NCBI GenBank assembly: GCA_023231105.1
Contig: JALNWB010000044.1
Location: forward strand, 1 to 25,372
From: Ignavibacteriaceae bacterium
Lineage (GTDB): Bacteria > Bacteroidota > Ignavibacteria > Ignavibacteriales > Ignavibacteriaceae
Length of the DNA stretch: 25,372 bases
Reading direction: 5' to 3'
Shown here: one piece after another, positions 15,351-24,259 of the stretch
How the letters are laid out: every line of letters begins with the position of its first letter
Position numbering within the stretch: position 1 is the stretch's first letter
Made by a program: the position numbers and the translations under genes
The notes under the pieces: model-generated
Seen by the model: the letters and a program-made list of their open reading frames with translations, nothing else
What the model was told of the DNA's origin: nothing
Databases searched by the model: none

Positions 15351-16862
15351 ATGAATTCGAAAGAAAAAATTCACGAAAAATTCTTTGCGGATATTTGGAA
15401 ACAGCAGAATTTTGAAAAGGAGATCAAGACGTTAGAGGGGGAATCCATCCACATTTTAGCCGTGGGGGAAGAAAATAAAGAGCACTCCGGTCCTGATTTC
15501 TGCAACGCCAGAATAAAAATCGGGAATATCACTTACGTCGGAGATGTTGAAATCGATACGATGCAAAACGATTGGAAAAATCATGGGCATGTAATGAACA
15601 AACGATTCAACAAAGTTATTCTTCACGCCATTTTTTCAAACGATTCTAATCACAATCACGTCTTTACACAAAACGGTAGGAAAATTCCAACGCTTGCATT
15701 CGGGAATTATCTTTCGCAAAGTCTTTCTTCAACTATTAAAAGCGCTATTCTGCATGATAGAGAAGGACGTACAAATAAAATCCCTTGCACAGAAATAAGC
15801 GACCAGGTGAGTGATAAAGCCAAGTTGGAATTTTTGGAAGAATTGGGTTTTGAGCGATTTAAAAAGAAATGTGAAAGATTAGTTATTCGTTTAAAGGAAT
15901 TGGTTTATCTAAAAGAAAATAAAGTTACCGAGCCGCTCGTCCGGTATGCGCTACCGAAAGAATATTACGATAAGAAACTTTGTTATGAAGATTTAAACGA
16001 TAAATTGATCTGGGAACAACTTTTTTATGAACTGATCTTTGAAGCGCTGGGATACAGCCACAATAAAAACATTATGCTGCACCTTGCGCAAGCTGTAAAT
16101 CTAACATTCTTGCGGAAGTTCATTTCAAATAATGATTTTCGTACATGTGCAGAAGCTGCATATTTTTCTATCGGTGGATTGATCCCCGATGTGCTTAATC
16201 TTAAAGAAGAAGATACTTCAGAATACACAAGAAAACTTTTTCAAAAGTGGCAGGAAATAAAAAGTAATTATGACGGACAAACCTTTGGAGAAACAGATTG
16301 GCATTTTTTTCAATTACGCCCGCAAAATTTTCCGACTGTCCGGCTTGCAGGCGGAGTTGTGCTTGTGGAGCGGTTGCTTAAACAATCATTGATTCCACCG
16401 ATAGTAAAAAAAATAACTGAAATACATAAACCGGAAATATTGATCCAAAACCTTAGAAATTTGTTGGTTGTAAAGGCTGAAGGATATTGGAGCAATCATT
16501 ACGTCTTTGATAAGCCTTCGAACGAAGAACTGAAATATTTTATTGGCAATACCAGGGTGGAGGAAATCCTTGTCAACGTAGTTTTCCCTTTTGCGTATAT
16601 TTATTTCGAACTGTTCAACAAAAAATATTTATCGCAAAAAACTTTGAATGCTTTTTCATATATTTTTTTAACTGCAGATAATACACTTGTTAAAGAAATT
16701 TCTGAAAGTCTAAATCTGAATACCCAGTGGAAAAGGTCAGTGATCAATCAAGGGATGCTTGAACTTTTCAGAAGTTTTTGTTCTAAGGAAAGATGCAAAG
16801 AATGTAAAATAGGTGAAAAAGTTTTTAATATGGCGGAACCGGAACCAAGTGGCAATTTGTAA
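15351..16862 (+). CDS. DUF2851 family protein
   Basis: 503 residues, the usual size for this Bacteroidota-centred family of unknown function. The start has GGGGAG six bases upstream. Family features are visible: an N-terminal IWKQQNF, then EHSGPDFCNARIKIG (44-58), VGDVEID (63-69), NDWKNHGH (73-80) and VILHAIF. The C-terminus has a cysteine motif C477-x4-C482-x2-C485 followed by KIG, which is conserved in the family. No signal peptide, so cytoplasmic. The order of an acidic GPDF motif followed by a VEI(D/H) strand is faintly like PD-(D/E)XK nucleases, and the cysteines could hold a metal or iron-sulfur cluster, but both are inference. It stands alone, divergent from tyrosine phenol-lyase and convergent with the beta-helix gene. 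Confidence 0.85.
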   Translation: MNSKEKIHEKFFADIWKQQNFEKEIKTLEGESIHILAVGEENKEHSGPDFCNARIKIGNITYVGDVEIDTMQNDWKNHGHVMNKRFNKVILHAIFSNDSNHNHVFTQNGRKIPTLAFGNYLSQSLSSTIKSAILHDREGRTNKIPCTEISDQVSDKAKLEFLEELGFERFKKKCERLVIRLKELVYLKENKVTEPLVRYALPKEYYDKKLCYEDLNDKLIWEQLFYELIFEALGYSHNKNIMLHLAQAVNLTFLRKFISNNDFRTCAEAAYFSIGGLIPDVLNLKEEDTSEYTRKLFQKWQEIKSNYDGQTFGETDWHFFQLRPQNFPTVRLAGGVVLVERLLKQSLIPPIVKKITEIHKPEILIQNLRNLLVVKAEGYWSNHYVFDKPSNEELKYFIGNTRVEEILVNVVFPFAYIYFELFNKKYLSQKTLNAFSYIFLTADNTLVKEISESLNLNTQWKRSVINQGMLELFRSFCSKERCKECKIGEKVFNMAEPEPSGNL

Positions 16863-17025
16863 AGAGAATCTAATTAATCCTAATTCTTAACATGAACAAA
16901 CAAGAACTTGACAGTTTGCAGTACACAATGATGATCCTTGTTTCATTCATTCCAAAGGATTTTCCGTATCATTTGAGATATCCCACATCCCGACAGGGTT
17001 AACAACTTACGAACTAATTCTTAAT

Positions 17026-20000
17026 TTATTTGATTAACAACATCTTTTTAGTAATTATTGTACTATTTGCGGTTAATCTGTAAAAATAAATCCCGCTTGC
17101 AAATCTTGATGCATCGAAAGCGACTGAATAATTCCCTGCCGTTTGAAAATCATTAACTAAAGTCTTTACTAATTCGCCAAGGATAGAATAAATATCAATT
17201 TTTACTTTTGACTCCAGAGGAATTGCATACTTAATTTCAGTTGAAGGGTTAAAGGGATTCGGGTAATTCTGATAAAGTGTATAATCGTGTGGGATTTCCA
17301 CTACTTTAATCCCGGTTGTACTGGAAACAATAACCAATGCTTTTTGAGTGAACTTTTCACTTGAATCGCTTGCAAGTACAAAATAATTTCCATCTAATTG
17401 GCCAGCAATAAAAATTCCATTTGTATCGATCGTTCCGCCGGTTGCAGACCACATAATTGTAGTAGTATATAGTGAATCAAATTGGTCTAACCCAAAAGCG
17501 ATAAATTCATAAGTTTGTCCAGGTTTAATTTTTATAGAATCTGGGAAAACAACCATTTTACTTAATTGAGGGATAGAACTTAATATTTTTACTCTTGCTG
17601 CTTTTTCCAGGCTAAGAGAAGTGCTTTTCACTTTTACATAAAATTCTCCTATTTGGGATCCAGCAAAAAAAAGACCTTGATTCGATATGCTGCCGCCATC
17701 TGTACTCCAAGTTTTCTCAAAAGACATTTCTCTTCCATATTGATCCATCCCATTAGCTTGAAATTGCTGTGATTTACCTTGAACAAGCACTACCGAATCA
17801 GGAAGAAGTGTAATCTCTTTCAGAATGGGGTTGTAAACATTTATTACATGTTCTGAATTACTCTTATCGCTAGGCTCAATCAATGACTCGGCTACCAGCT
17901 TGATTCTATTTGAAGTGCCGGGAATGGTATTGGATGGGACTTTATATTTTACAAAAAAACTTGAGCCGGAACTATCTTTAAGGGAAATTATAAAAACTTT
18001 GTTCGATGTTATCCAGTCTAAAGAATCAGTAACGGTCACACTTACTTCGTCATTTATCCGGTTAAAGTTTTTAATTGATATTTCAACCGAATCGACTAGC
18101 TCACTGGTAACAAAGGATGAATCGGTTGCAAATGCAGAAATTAAGGCGACTTTATTACTCTTCCAATTTGAGAACAACACATTTCCGCTGATTTTATCAC
18201 CGCTTCCATTTCCGATTCCGGAAGGACCGGTTGCACTTCCCCACCAATTATTTTCTGCTGATATTATCGCTGTGTTATTTGTGTTATTCATTCCGATTCC
18301 CATATTTCCGGCAATATTTGAATTGTTGATGGAAAAGCTTTCAGCTCCTTCATTCTTAATACCGTCTCCAAAATTGTTGGTAAGAGAACAATTATTTATA
18401 ACCATTGGAGAATTCTCCATACTCATCTTTTTTACTGTCGGTGAAGATTTATTTGATCCTCCCATAAACCAGACGGCGCCTAGCGCATTTCCATTAATAT
18501 GAACCCCTTCATTAAACTCACTTTCACTTGCTTTACCAGAAAGTGCTGCTCCCCAGCCTCCATTATAACTTACAATCCCTCCTTTGTAGGCAATGAATTT
18601 TGCTTTTATGCCATTATTCTTATTTCGTGTAATGATGACATTTCTAAGAAATGCACTATATGCATCAATTGCATTGCCCCCTCCAGTTGAAGGGTCTTCA
18701 AATCCATTGTTTCGCAAAATCAAGTTAAAAGCTGACACCTGTCCACCATAAGCCCATATTCCGCCAAAATCATTGCTGTCAACCCTTGTCTCAGAATTGC
18801 TGTTTAACGCAGAACTTCCGTTCGCATTAATAAAGATATTGCCATACAAGTTACCGATTCCAAGACCTTTATTTTTGGCAACTACCGCACCGTCTATTTG
18901 AACGCCGGAGTGTCCCATAATACCCCACCCGTAATTCTCTCGTACGATGCTATTGAAGCCAATTAAGCGTACTAGTCCAAGTCCTTCTATTCCCGCATTT
19001 TTATTATTCACAACTTTAACATTCTCTAATGTTATCTCGTTACCTAATATAGCGGCAAACGGTGAAATCTTATCGCTTTGATAACCGTTGTATGAAACTG
19101 AAATGTAATGAGCTTCTATTGTAGAGAATTTTGCAAATATCCCTCCTTTATTACTATCAATTCGTGTGACATAATTGGAATTCAATGCTGCATTTCCACT
19201 TGAATTAATAAGGATAGTGCCATTTGTTGCGAGTATTCCTCCTCCTTTGTTATTTACAATTTCAGCGCCATCTATTTGAATACCGGAATGACCAACTATT
19301 CCTATGTCGGAATTCTCCCGTATAATGTTATTGAAGCCAATTAAGCGTACTGCTCCTAGACCATGTATTCCCTCACTTTTATTATTCACAACTTTAACAT
19401 TCTCTAATGTCAACTTGTTACCTAATATAGCAGCGAACGGTGAAATATTTTCGTTTTGATAACCATTATTAGAAACGGAGAGATTATAGCCGCTGATGTC
19501 AACCAGTTTAGCAAAAATTCCTGAACCGTTACTATCTATTCTGGTTACATAATTTGGATTTATTGGTATTGTACCATTTACATTGATTGATATGTTGGAT
19601 GATGAACTGAATATTCCCGCCCCTTTGTTTTTTACAATTTCAGCACCATCAATATTGAATTCACCTCCACCTCCGGTTATACCTGAACCTTGATTCTCGC
19701 GTATCTGATTTTCAGTTCCGTTTATTTTTATAACACCGTATCCAAATAAACCATGTCCCCCATTTTTATTGATCTTTATTCTTTCCAAAGTGGCATCGCC
19801 GGGTACTAAATACAAACCCTCTTTTCCGTTGTAGGAGAGTTCAATATCTTTCCCAGAAATATTGAAGGATGTTAAATATACACCGGCAAAATCATTCTTT
19901 ATTACTTCCGAATTAGTAAGCGTGATCTTACTATTTGCAGAACTACTCGTAGTTATTACACCACTAATCCCATTGCTGTTTTTTGTAATGATGCAATCAT

Positions 20001-22203
20001 CTATAAGCGTATTATTAATTTGTTGATTACTAATAAATATACCGGCTTTGTTTGCATTGGCTGCTCCTGAAATATTAAGCCCTTTAATTGTAGAATTATT
20101 CTTTGCTATTTCAAATACATGTCCATCTTTATTCTTCGCTTGCACGATGGTAACATCCTTGCCAAAAGCTGATTTTATTGATAAAGATTTGGATACCTTT
20201 ATGTTTTCCGTGTATAAGCCGCTGCATAAAGAAATGATGTCACTATCAGTTGTCAAAGAACTATTAATTGCTTCTTGAATTGATGCAAATGGTATGTTAG
20301 GCGTCTTGCTAATGTTCCAAACCGATGCTAAGGTTTGTGTATTCGAATAAAAAATATTTGGCGGATAAGGCGGATCTTTTACACCCGGTTTTGCCGGATC
20401 CGGGATAGGGACACAATTAATCTGCCCAACATGAATACTCACTTTGTATTTTTTTACTTCTGTTATGGCGTCGGGTATATATTTGTCTGCAACTTTTGAA
20501 GGATAATTAAATTTATAAAACAATCTTACAGCAAGTGTATTGCCTTCGTTTATCTGCTGAGTTGGTGAAAAAGAAATATTGGCAGCATATCCCTCTGCGT
20601 CCGTACTTATTGTTCCTTTCAATTTAGTCCCGGCATATTCAATCCAGACTTCTGTATAATCAGGTTTAAATTTCTCTACTGCAGAAAATGATATCCCTGT
20701 TAACTGCCAATCAACTCCATCAACAAAAATATTTGCTGTTGCAACTGTTAGCTCTTCATTTTGCCCTGGAAGACAGAGATAATTATCTGCCGGTGAATTT
20801 AAACTTAAAGTTAAAATAGGTTGAAAATTTGCGATCACATTTTTGTCGTTATCCATAAGTAATTGCTGTGGTTTTGTATTTCCAGTCAAATCGCCTATCC
20901 ACTTATCCCAAACCCAACCGGCGGCGGCAGTCGCATCAAGTGTTACTGTTGAATTTGAATCGAAGGGGCTGCTTGATGGCGTTACTGCACATCCATCTGC
21001 TGATGCCTCAGAAGGGTTTACGGATGTTGTTAAGTTTACCTTTACTGCTACCGTCCCTTTTTCGTATTCTTTTATTGTCTTTGAATAGTTTTCATCTAGA
21101 CCCCCATTTTTTTTTGTAACGAGTATTTCAATTACATAATCTTGGGGATTATATGTGTTTGATGTTTTGCTAGTGTCTTTCCAACCATTTGTAACATAAT
21201 CCCATTCAGAGTGAGTCTCTGTTTCAGGTTTATCAGTAGGAGTGTAAGTATAATCCCATTTATCTTCATTATACCTTGTTGGGTTGTTAACATACTTTGT
21301 TTGATAAATTTTTGTTTTCAGTAAATTATTATCCGGTGTTGGATAATAATCATATAAATATCTCCACATTTCTTCCCAACCCGAGTTTATAGAGGAATAG
21401 TATGTGCGCTCGATTTCATTTTTATCACTATTTGTGTTTTTAAAGGAATAGTATATACGCTCGATTAAATTCTTATCATCGTTATAAAGATAACTTTGCT
21501 TTCCTACATCTACCCAGGTATTGTTCGTCCAAGATTGTATTAATTGTTCAGTCTGTTTATTTGTTCCTTCCAAATATGTCATTGAATACTTGTAATATGT
21601 TTTCCATACCTGATTAACATAACTTTCCGTAATGTAAGAAGAGACATTACCTTGAGCGAACTCATAAGTATAACGTGAATCCGGTACCCATGCAGAATTA
21701 GTATAATTTTCTTGAAGCCATTGCCCGGTATTATTATTTTCATTATAAGTATAAGTGCTTTGATATTTAGGATCCCACGCGCTTCCATTCCACGCATAAG
21801 TAATGTTATAATTACTTGAACTACTATTGTTATAATCGTAATCTATTTTAGTGTCATTAACCCAAGCATTTCCATTCCAACTTTGATTGATAACAACATC
21901 CACTTTATTTTGGGGTGTATAAGTATATACGCTTTGATAATTGTTTTCCCAGTTATTCGACTTCCAATATTGAATTGCACTACTCTTTGTGAGGTAAATG
22001 TCCTCAGCTAATTTATTCAACAACTCAGCGTACTCCTGAATAAATTGAATGTCGTGGGATTCGGGCGTCTTATTTTGGAGTTGTTCGTTGTAGTAGGAAA
22101 GTGTTTTTTCAAACTTCAGCTTATTCACTTCTCTTTTTTGTGCAAAGTATGAAAACGTTATAAGTAAATTGAATAAAACAACAATGACAAGTGATCTCTT
22201 CAT
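17026..22203 (-). CDS. Giant secreted right-handed beta-helix protein with Big-like domains and T9SS sorting domain
   Basis: 1725 residues. Start 22203 is chosen over the ATG at 22209 because AGGAG (22210-22214) directly abuts the latter but is six bases from the former. A signal peptide ends SYFAQ. About 60-390 contains repeats with WNGNAW-like and YTYT-like motifs alternating every 30-45 residues. About 395-460 is a Divergent-InlB-like bacterial repeat (GWVWDKWIGDL, then IANFQP). About 460-630 is unassigned. About 638-1320 is a parallel beta-helix of pectin-lyase type (FASIQEAINSS at its start, NNWWGSATGPSG at its end). Inside it a 126-residue unit (378 bases) is repeated about three times. 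About 1460-1630 has two Big_2-like Ig domains (ITLLPDSVVLVQGKSQQF; MVVFPDSIKIKPGQTYEF). The sorting domain starts near 1637. Likely a surface adhesin or polysaccharide-binding or degrading protein; no catalytic residues could be assigned. Confidence 0.9.
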   Translation of the reverse strand: MKRSLVIVVLFNLLITFSYFAQKREVNKLKFEKTLSYYNEQLQNKTPESHDIQFIQEYAELLNKLAEDIYLTKSSAIQYWKSNNWENNYQSVYTYTPQNKVDVVINQSWNGNAWVNDTKIDYDYNNSSSSNYNITYAWNGSAWDPKYQSTYTYNENNNTGQWLQENYTNSAWVPDSRYTYEFAQGNVSSYITESYVNQVWKTYYKYSMTYLEGTNKQTEQLIQSWTNNTWVDVGKQSYLYNDDKNLIERIYYSFKNTNSDKNEIERTYYSSINSGWEEMWRYLYDYYPTPDNNLLKTKIYQTKYVNNPTRYNEDKWDYTYTPTDKPETETHSEWDYVTNGWKDTSKTSNTYNPQDYVIEILVTKKNGGLDENYSKTIKEYEKGTVAVKVNLTTSVNPSEASADGCAVTPSSSPFDSNSTVTLDATAAAGWVWDKWIGDLTGNTKPQQLLMDNDKNVIANFQPILTLSLNSPADNYLCLPGQNEELTVATANIFVDGVDWQLTGISFSAVEKFKPDYTEVWIEYAGTKLKGTISTDAEGYAANISFSPTQQINEGNTLAVRLFYKFNYPSKVADKYIPDAITEVKKYKVSIHVGQINCVPIPDPAKPGVKDPPYPPNIFYSNTQTLASVWNISKTPNIPFASIQEAINSSLTTDSDIISLCSGLYTENIKVSKSLSIKSAFGKDVTIVQAKNKDGHVFEIAKNNSTIKGLNISGAANANKAGIFISNQQINNTLIDDCIITKNSNGISGVITTSSSANSKITLTNSEVIKNDFAGVYLTSFNISGKDIELSYNGKEGLYLVPGDATLERIKINKNGGHGLFGYGVIKINGTENQIRENQGSGITGGGGEFNIDGAEIVKNKGAGIFSSSSNISINVNGTIPINPNYVTRIDSNGSGIFAKLVDISGYNLSVSNNGYQNENISPFAAILGNKLTLENVKVVNNKSEGIHGLGAVRLIGFNNIIRENSDIGIVGHSGIQIDGAEIVNNKGGGILATNGTILINSSGNAALNSNYVTRIDSNKGGIFAKFSTIEAHYISVSYNGYQSDKISPFAAILGNEITLENVKVVNNKNAGIEGLGLVRLIGFNSIVRENYGWGIMGHSGVQIDGAVVAKNKGLGIGNLYGNIFINANGSSALNSNSETRVDSNDFGGIWAYGGQVSAFNLILRNNGFEDPSTGGGNAIDAYSAFLRNVIITRNKNNGIKAKFIAYKGGIVSYNGGWGAALSGKASESEFNEGVHINGNALGAVWFMGGSNKSSPTVKKMSMENSPMVINNCSLTNNFGDGIKNEGAESFSINNSNIAGNMGIGMNNTNNTAIISAENNWWGSATGPSGIGNGSGDKISGNVLFSNWKSNKVALISAFATDSSFVTSELVDSVEISIKNFNRINDEVSVTVTDSLDWITSNKVFIISLKDSSGSSFFVKYKVPSNTIPGTSNRIKLVAESLIEPSDKSNSEHVINVYNPILKEITLLPDSVVLVQGKSQQFQANGMDQYGREMSFEKTWSTDGGSISNQGLFFAGSQIGEFYVKVKSTSLSLEKAARVKILSSIPQLSKMVVFPDSIKIKPGQTYEFIAFGLDQFDSLYTTTIMWSATGGTIDTNGIFIAGQLDGNYFVLASDSSEKFTQKALVIVSSTTGIKVVEIPHDYTLYQNYPNPFNPSTEIKYAIPLESKVKIDIYSILGELVKTLVNDFQTAGNYSVAFDASRFASGIYFYRLTANSTIITKKMLLIK
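18990..19830 (-). repeat. Tandem 378-base repeats inside the beta-helix gene
   Basis: The 19-base stretch beginning ATTATTCACAACTTTAAC occurs at 19003 and again at 19381, exactly 378 bases (126 codons) apart, within much longer similar blocks encoding LENVKVVNNK, RLIGFN, GHSG.QIDGA and SPFAAILGN. A more diverged third unit lies upstream in the reading direction. The boundaries given are approximate. Confidence 0.75.
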
Positions 22204-22670
22204 TTGCATCTCCTGTTATCAAGGCATTTTAAAAATAAATTTATTATCGTTACCCTTTATCGCATTTCAGTTTATTTTTTTGCTGTATCTATTTCTTCTC
22301 TTAAATTCAGTTAGTGGTTGTTCCATACGCATTTATACACAAAACTTTTTTCTTTAAGCTGTCGTAATAAAATAAGGGAGGTAATAAACGAATTATTTTG
22401 GGAGAGATGTCTGTCAATAATAGAATAAATTAAAAAAGTGTAGAATTTTTTTAGATTTTTTTTTGTTGGCTCCGGAGGATTTCTTAAACAGCCTTTCAAG
22501 TAATTTTTCTGTTGAATCATTTTACTTTGTTTGATTAATGCGATTAAAATAGAATTATTTCCCATTATTCCAAAAGGAAAAATAAAAAAAATTTTCAATG
22601 GCATTCACCCCAAACAACAATGTTACCCCGTTTTTTCACCCCATTTATCTACTAACAACTCATAAAGCTT
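22204..22670. other. AT-rich intergenic region upstream of the beta-helix gene
   Basis: 467 bases between two minus-strand genes. It probably holds the promoter of the beta-helix gene and the end of the etf-bfn transcript. I see long T and A runs, a CTCCGGAG palindrome near 22471 and three CACCCC/TACCCC motifs at 22606-22642, but no clear terminator or promoter. A 97-codon open frame at 22311-22604 has biased, AT-driven composition and is not called. Confidence 0.5.
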
Positions 22671-23264
22671 TTAGTTACTCATTGACATTTTTTTTATTTC
22701 ATCTCTAAGAACAGCGGCTCTTTCATAATCTTCATTTTCAAGGGCAGTACGTAACTTCTCCTGTAAAGATGCAATTTTGGCTTCTTTCGTTTTTATTGGT
22801 TCTGACTCACCGGGAACCGATTCTTCTCCTTCATTCATAAAGGGATTTTGTTCAGTAGCCGGAATAAATGAAGCAGAATCCATCACGCTATCCGCAACAT
22901 AAATTGGCGCGTGGGCTCTAATTGCTAAAGCAATTGCATCACTTGGTCTCGCGTCTATTTCAATCGTCAAGGTTGATAAATCAATTACTAATTGTGCGTA
23001 ATAAGTATTTTCGCGCAATTCATTAATAAAGATTTGCAGAAGTGTTCCTCCCAAATTATCAATAATGTTTTTCATCAGATCATGCGAAAGTGGTCTCGGA
23101 GGTTTTATTCCTTCTAACTCCAACGCAATTGCCTGCGCTTCGGACTGCCCGATAATTATCGGCAATCTTCTATTACCGAATACTTCTTTTAAAAGTAAAG
23201 CGTACGCTCCGGCGGAAGAAGGATTAGTGGACATACCCATTATTTCGCACTCAACTTTACCCAA
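22671..23264 (-). CDS. Bifunctional nuclease (BFN/DUF151) domain protein with C-terminal UVR motif
   Basis: 197 residues. The start codon is TTG at 23264, seven bases after AAGGAG (23272-23277), a ribosome binding site that overlaps the etfA stop codon. No ATG is better placed, since the next ones (codons 9 and 11) would remove the first strand. Residues 1-135 form the BFN domain: VECEIMGMS, LPIIIGQSEAQAIALELEG (34-52), and the signature DARPSDAIALAIR (104-116). After an acidic linker, 160-194 is a UvrB/UvrC-type UVR helix pair (LQEKLRTALENEDYERAAVL), a common pairing in this phylum. The family name comes from a reported DNase/RNase activity of plant relatives; the bacterial role is unsettled. 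Position after etfBA implies translational coupling and coexpression rather than a shared reaction. Confidence 0.88.
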   Translation of the reverse strand: MGKVECEIMGMSTNPSSAGAYALLLKEVFGNRRLPIIIGQSEAQAIALELEGIKPPRPLSHDLMKNIIDNLGGTLLQIFINELRENTYYAQLVIDLSTLTIEIDARPSDAIALAIRAHAPIYVADSVMDSASFIPATEQNPFMNEGEESVPGESEPIKTKEAKIASLQEKLRTALENEDYERAAVLRDEIKKMSMSN

Positions 23265-23275
23265 AAAATTACTCC

Positions 23276-24247
23276 TTAGCTTTTAAGTTTTTTTATTTCT
23301 TCGGTTAATACCGGAAGAATTTCAAATAAGTCGCCTGCAATTCCATAATCGGCAACAGTAAAGATAGGCGCATCTTTATCTTTGTTTATTGCAACAATAT
23401 ATTTTGAAGAAGACATCCCGGCTAAATGTTGAATAGCGCCGGAAATTCCGCAAGCGATGTAAAGTGATGGAGAAACGGTTTTTCCTGTTTGTCCTACTTG
23501 ATCTTCATGAGGTCGCCAACCCGCATCAACAACTGCTCTAGAAGCTCCTACTGCTGCGCCAAGTTGTTCCGCTAATTTTTCAATTAACACAAAATGTTCC
23601 GGACCTTTCACCCCCCTGCCGCCTGAGACAATAATATCCGCTTCAGCTACATCAAGCTTTCCTTCAGATCTTTTTATTTCTTTTACTCGGTTTGAGAGAT
23701 CAGGATTCTCTACGGCAACTGTTGAAATTTTTTCTTCAGCTTTATTTTCCAACTGAACTGCTTTAAAAACATTTGGACGTAAACTATACATTTTAACTTG
23801 ACTGTTCAATTTCACTTCATGCAAGGCTTTGCCGGCATAAACCGGACGGGTAGCAATTATTTCTTTTTCATTTAGATTAAGAGCAGTACAATCGCTAACT
23901 AACCCGGCATTCAAACCAATTGCAATTCGCGGCGCTAAATCTTTTCCAAGTGATGTATTTGAAATGAGAATAAATTCACTTCCTTGTTGAGAGGCATATT
24001 CAACTACAATTTTTTTATATGCCGATGAAGAATAGAGTTGCAAGTCTGTGTGAGTAAAATGAACAAGATTACAATTGCAATAAGAAAATACATCGGATGC
24101 ATTTTCTATCTTTTCACCAATAACAACAGCATCAACCGTCATTTCAAGCGATGAAGCAAAATGCTGTGCAACGGAAAGCGTTTCAAATGACGATTTTTTA
24201 ATTTTTCCATCTCTTTGTTCAAGAATCGCTAAAATTTTCTTTTCCAT
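23276..24247 (-). CDS. etfA: Electron transfer flavoprotein alpha subunit
   Basis: 323 residues, the typical size. An ATG at 24247 is preceded by GAAAGG. The N-terminal domain (1 to about 195) is the Rossmann-like ETF fold (MEKKILAILEQ, LAPRIAIGLNAGLVSDC). The C-terminal FAD-binding domain shows SGGRGV (208-213), SRAVVDAGWRPHEDQVGQTG (236-255, the ETF-alpha signature) and GISGAIQH (267-274). With EtfB it forms a soluble heterodimer that carries electrons from acyl-CoA or other dehydrogenases to a membrane oxidoreductase or, in bifurcating systems, to ferredoxin. It starts 12 bases after etfB and ends 11 bases before the bfn start, so the three genes look like one transcript. No dehydrogenase gene is present in the window, so the electron donor is not known. 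Confidence 0.95.
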   Translation of the reverse strand: MEKKILAILEQRDGKIKKSSFETLSVAQHFASSLEMTVDAVVIGEKIENASDVFSYCNCNLVHFTHTDLQLYSSSAYKKIVVEYASQQGSEFILISNTSLGKDLAPRIAIGLNAGLVSDCTALNLNEKEIIATRPVYAGKALHEVKLNSQVKMYSLRPNVFKAVQLENKAEEKISTVAVENPDLSNRVKEIKRSEGKLDVAEADIIVSGGRGVKGPEHFVLIEKLAEQLGAAVGASRAVVDAGWRPHEDQVGQTGKTVSPSLYIACGISGAIQHLAGMSSSKYIVAINKDKDAPIFTVADYGIAGDLFEILPVLTEEIKKLKS

Positions 24248-24259
24248 AAAAACCTTTCT

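Noticed and set aside
15215..15415. 66-codon open frame with an AAGGAG upstream
   Set aside because: It overlaps the well-supported DUF2851 start in another frame, its sequence is low-complexity, and the AAGGAG is part of a terminator-like stem.
16892..17002. 36-codon open frame starting MNKQELDSLQY between convergent genes
   Set aside because: No ribosome binding site, no recognisable family and a composition like the surrounding spacer; it could be a relic but cannot be supported.
17900..18502. 200-codon plus-strand open frame
   Set aside because: It is antisense to the beta-helix gene, whose frame is fully supported by domains, repeats and a sorting signal.
18990..19830. Regular repeats that could suggest a CRISPR array
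   Set aside because: The 378-base unit is in frame within a long coding sequence and encodes beta-helix rungs; there are no short repeats with unique spacers.
22311..22604. 97-codon minus-strand open frame upstream of the beta-helix gene
   Set aside because: Composition is driven by A and T runs, there is no clear ribosome binding site and no recognisable motif.
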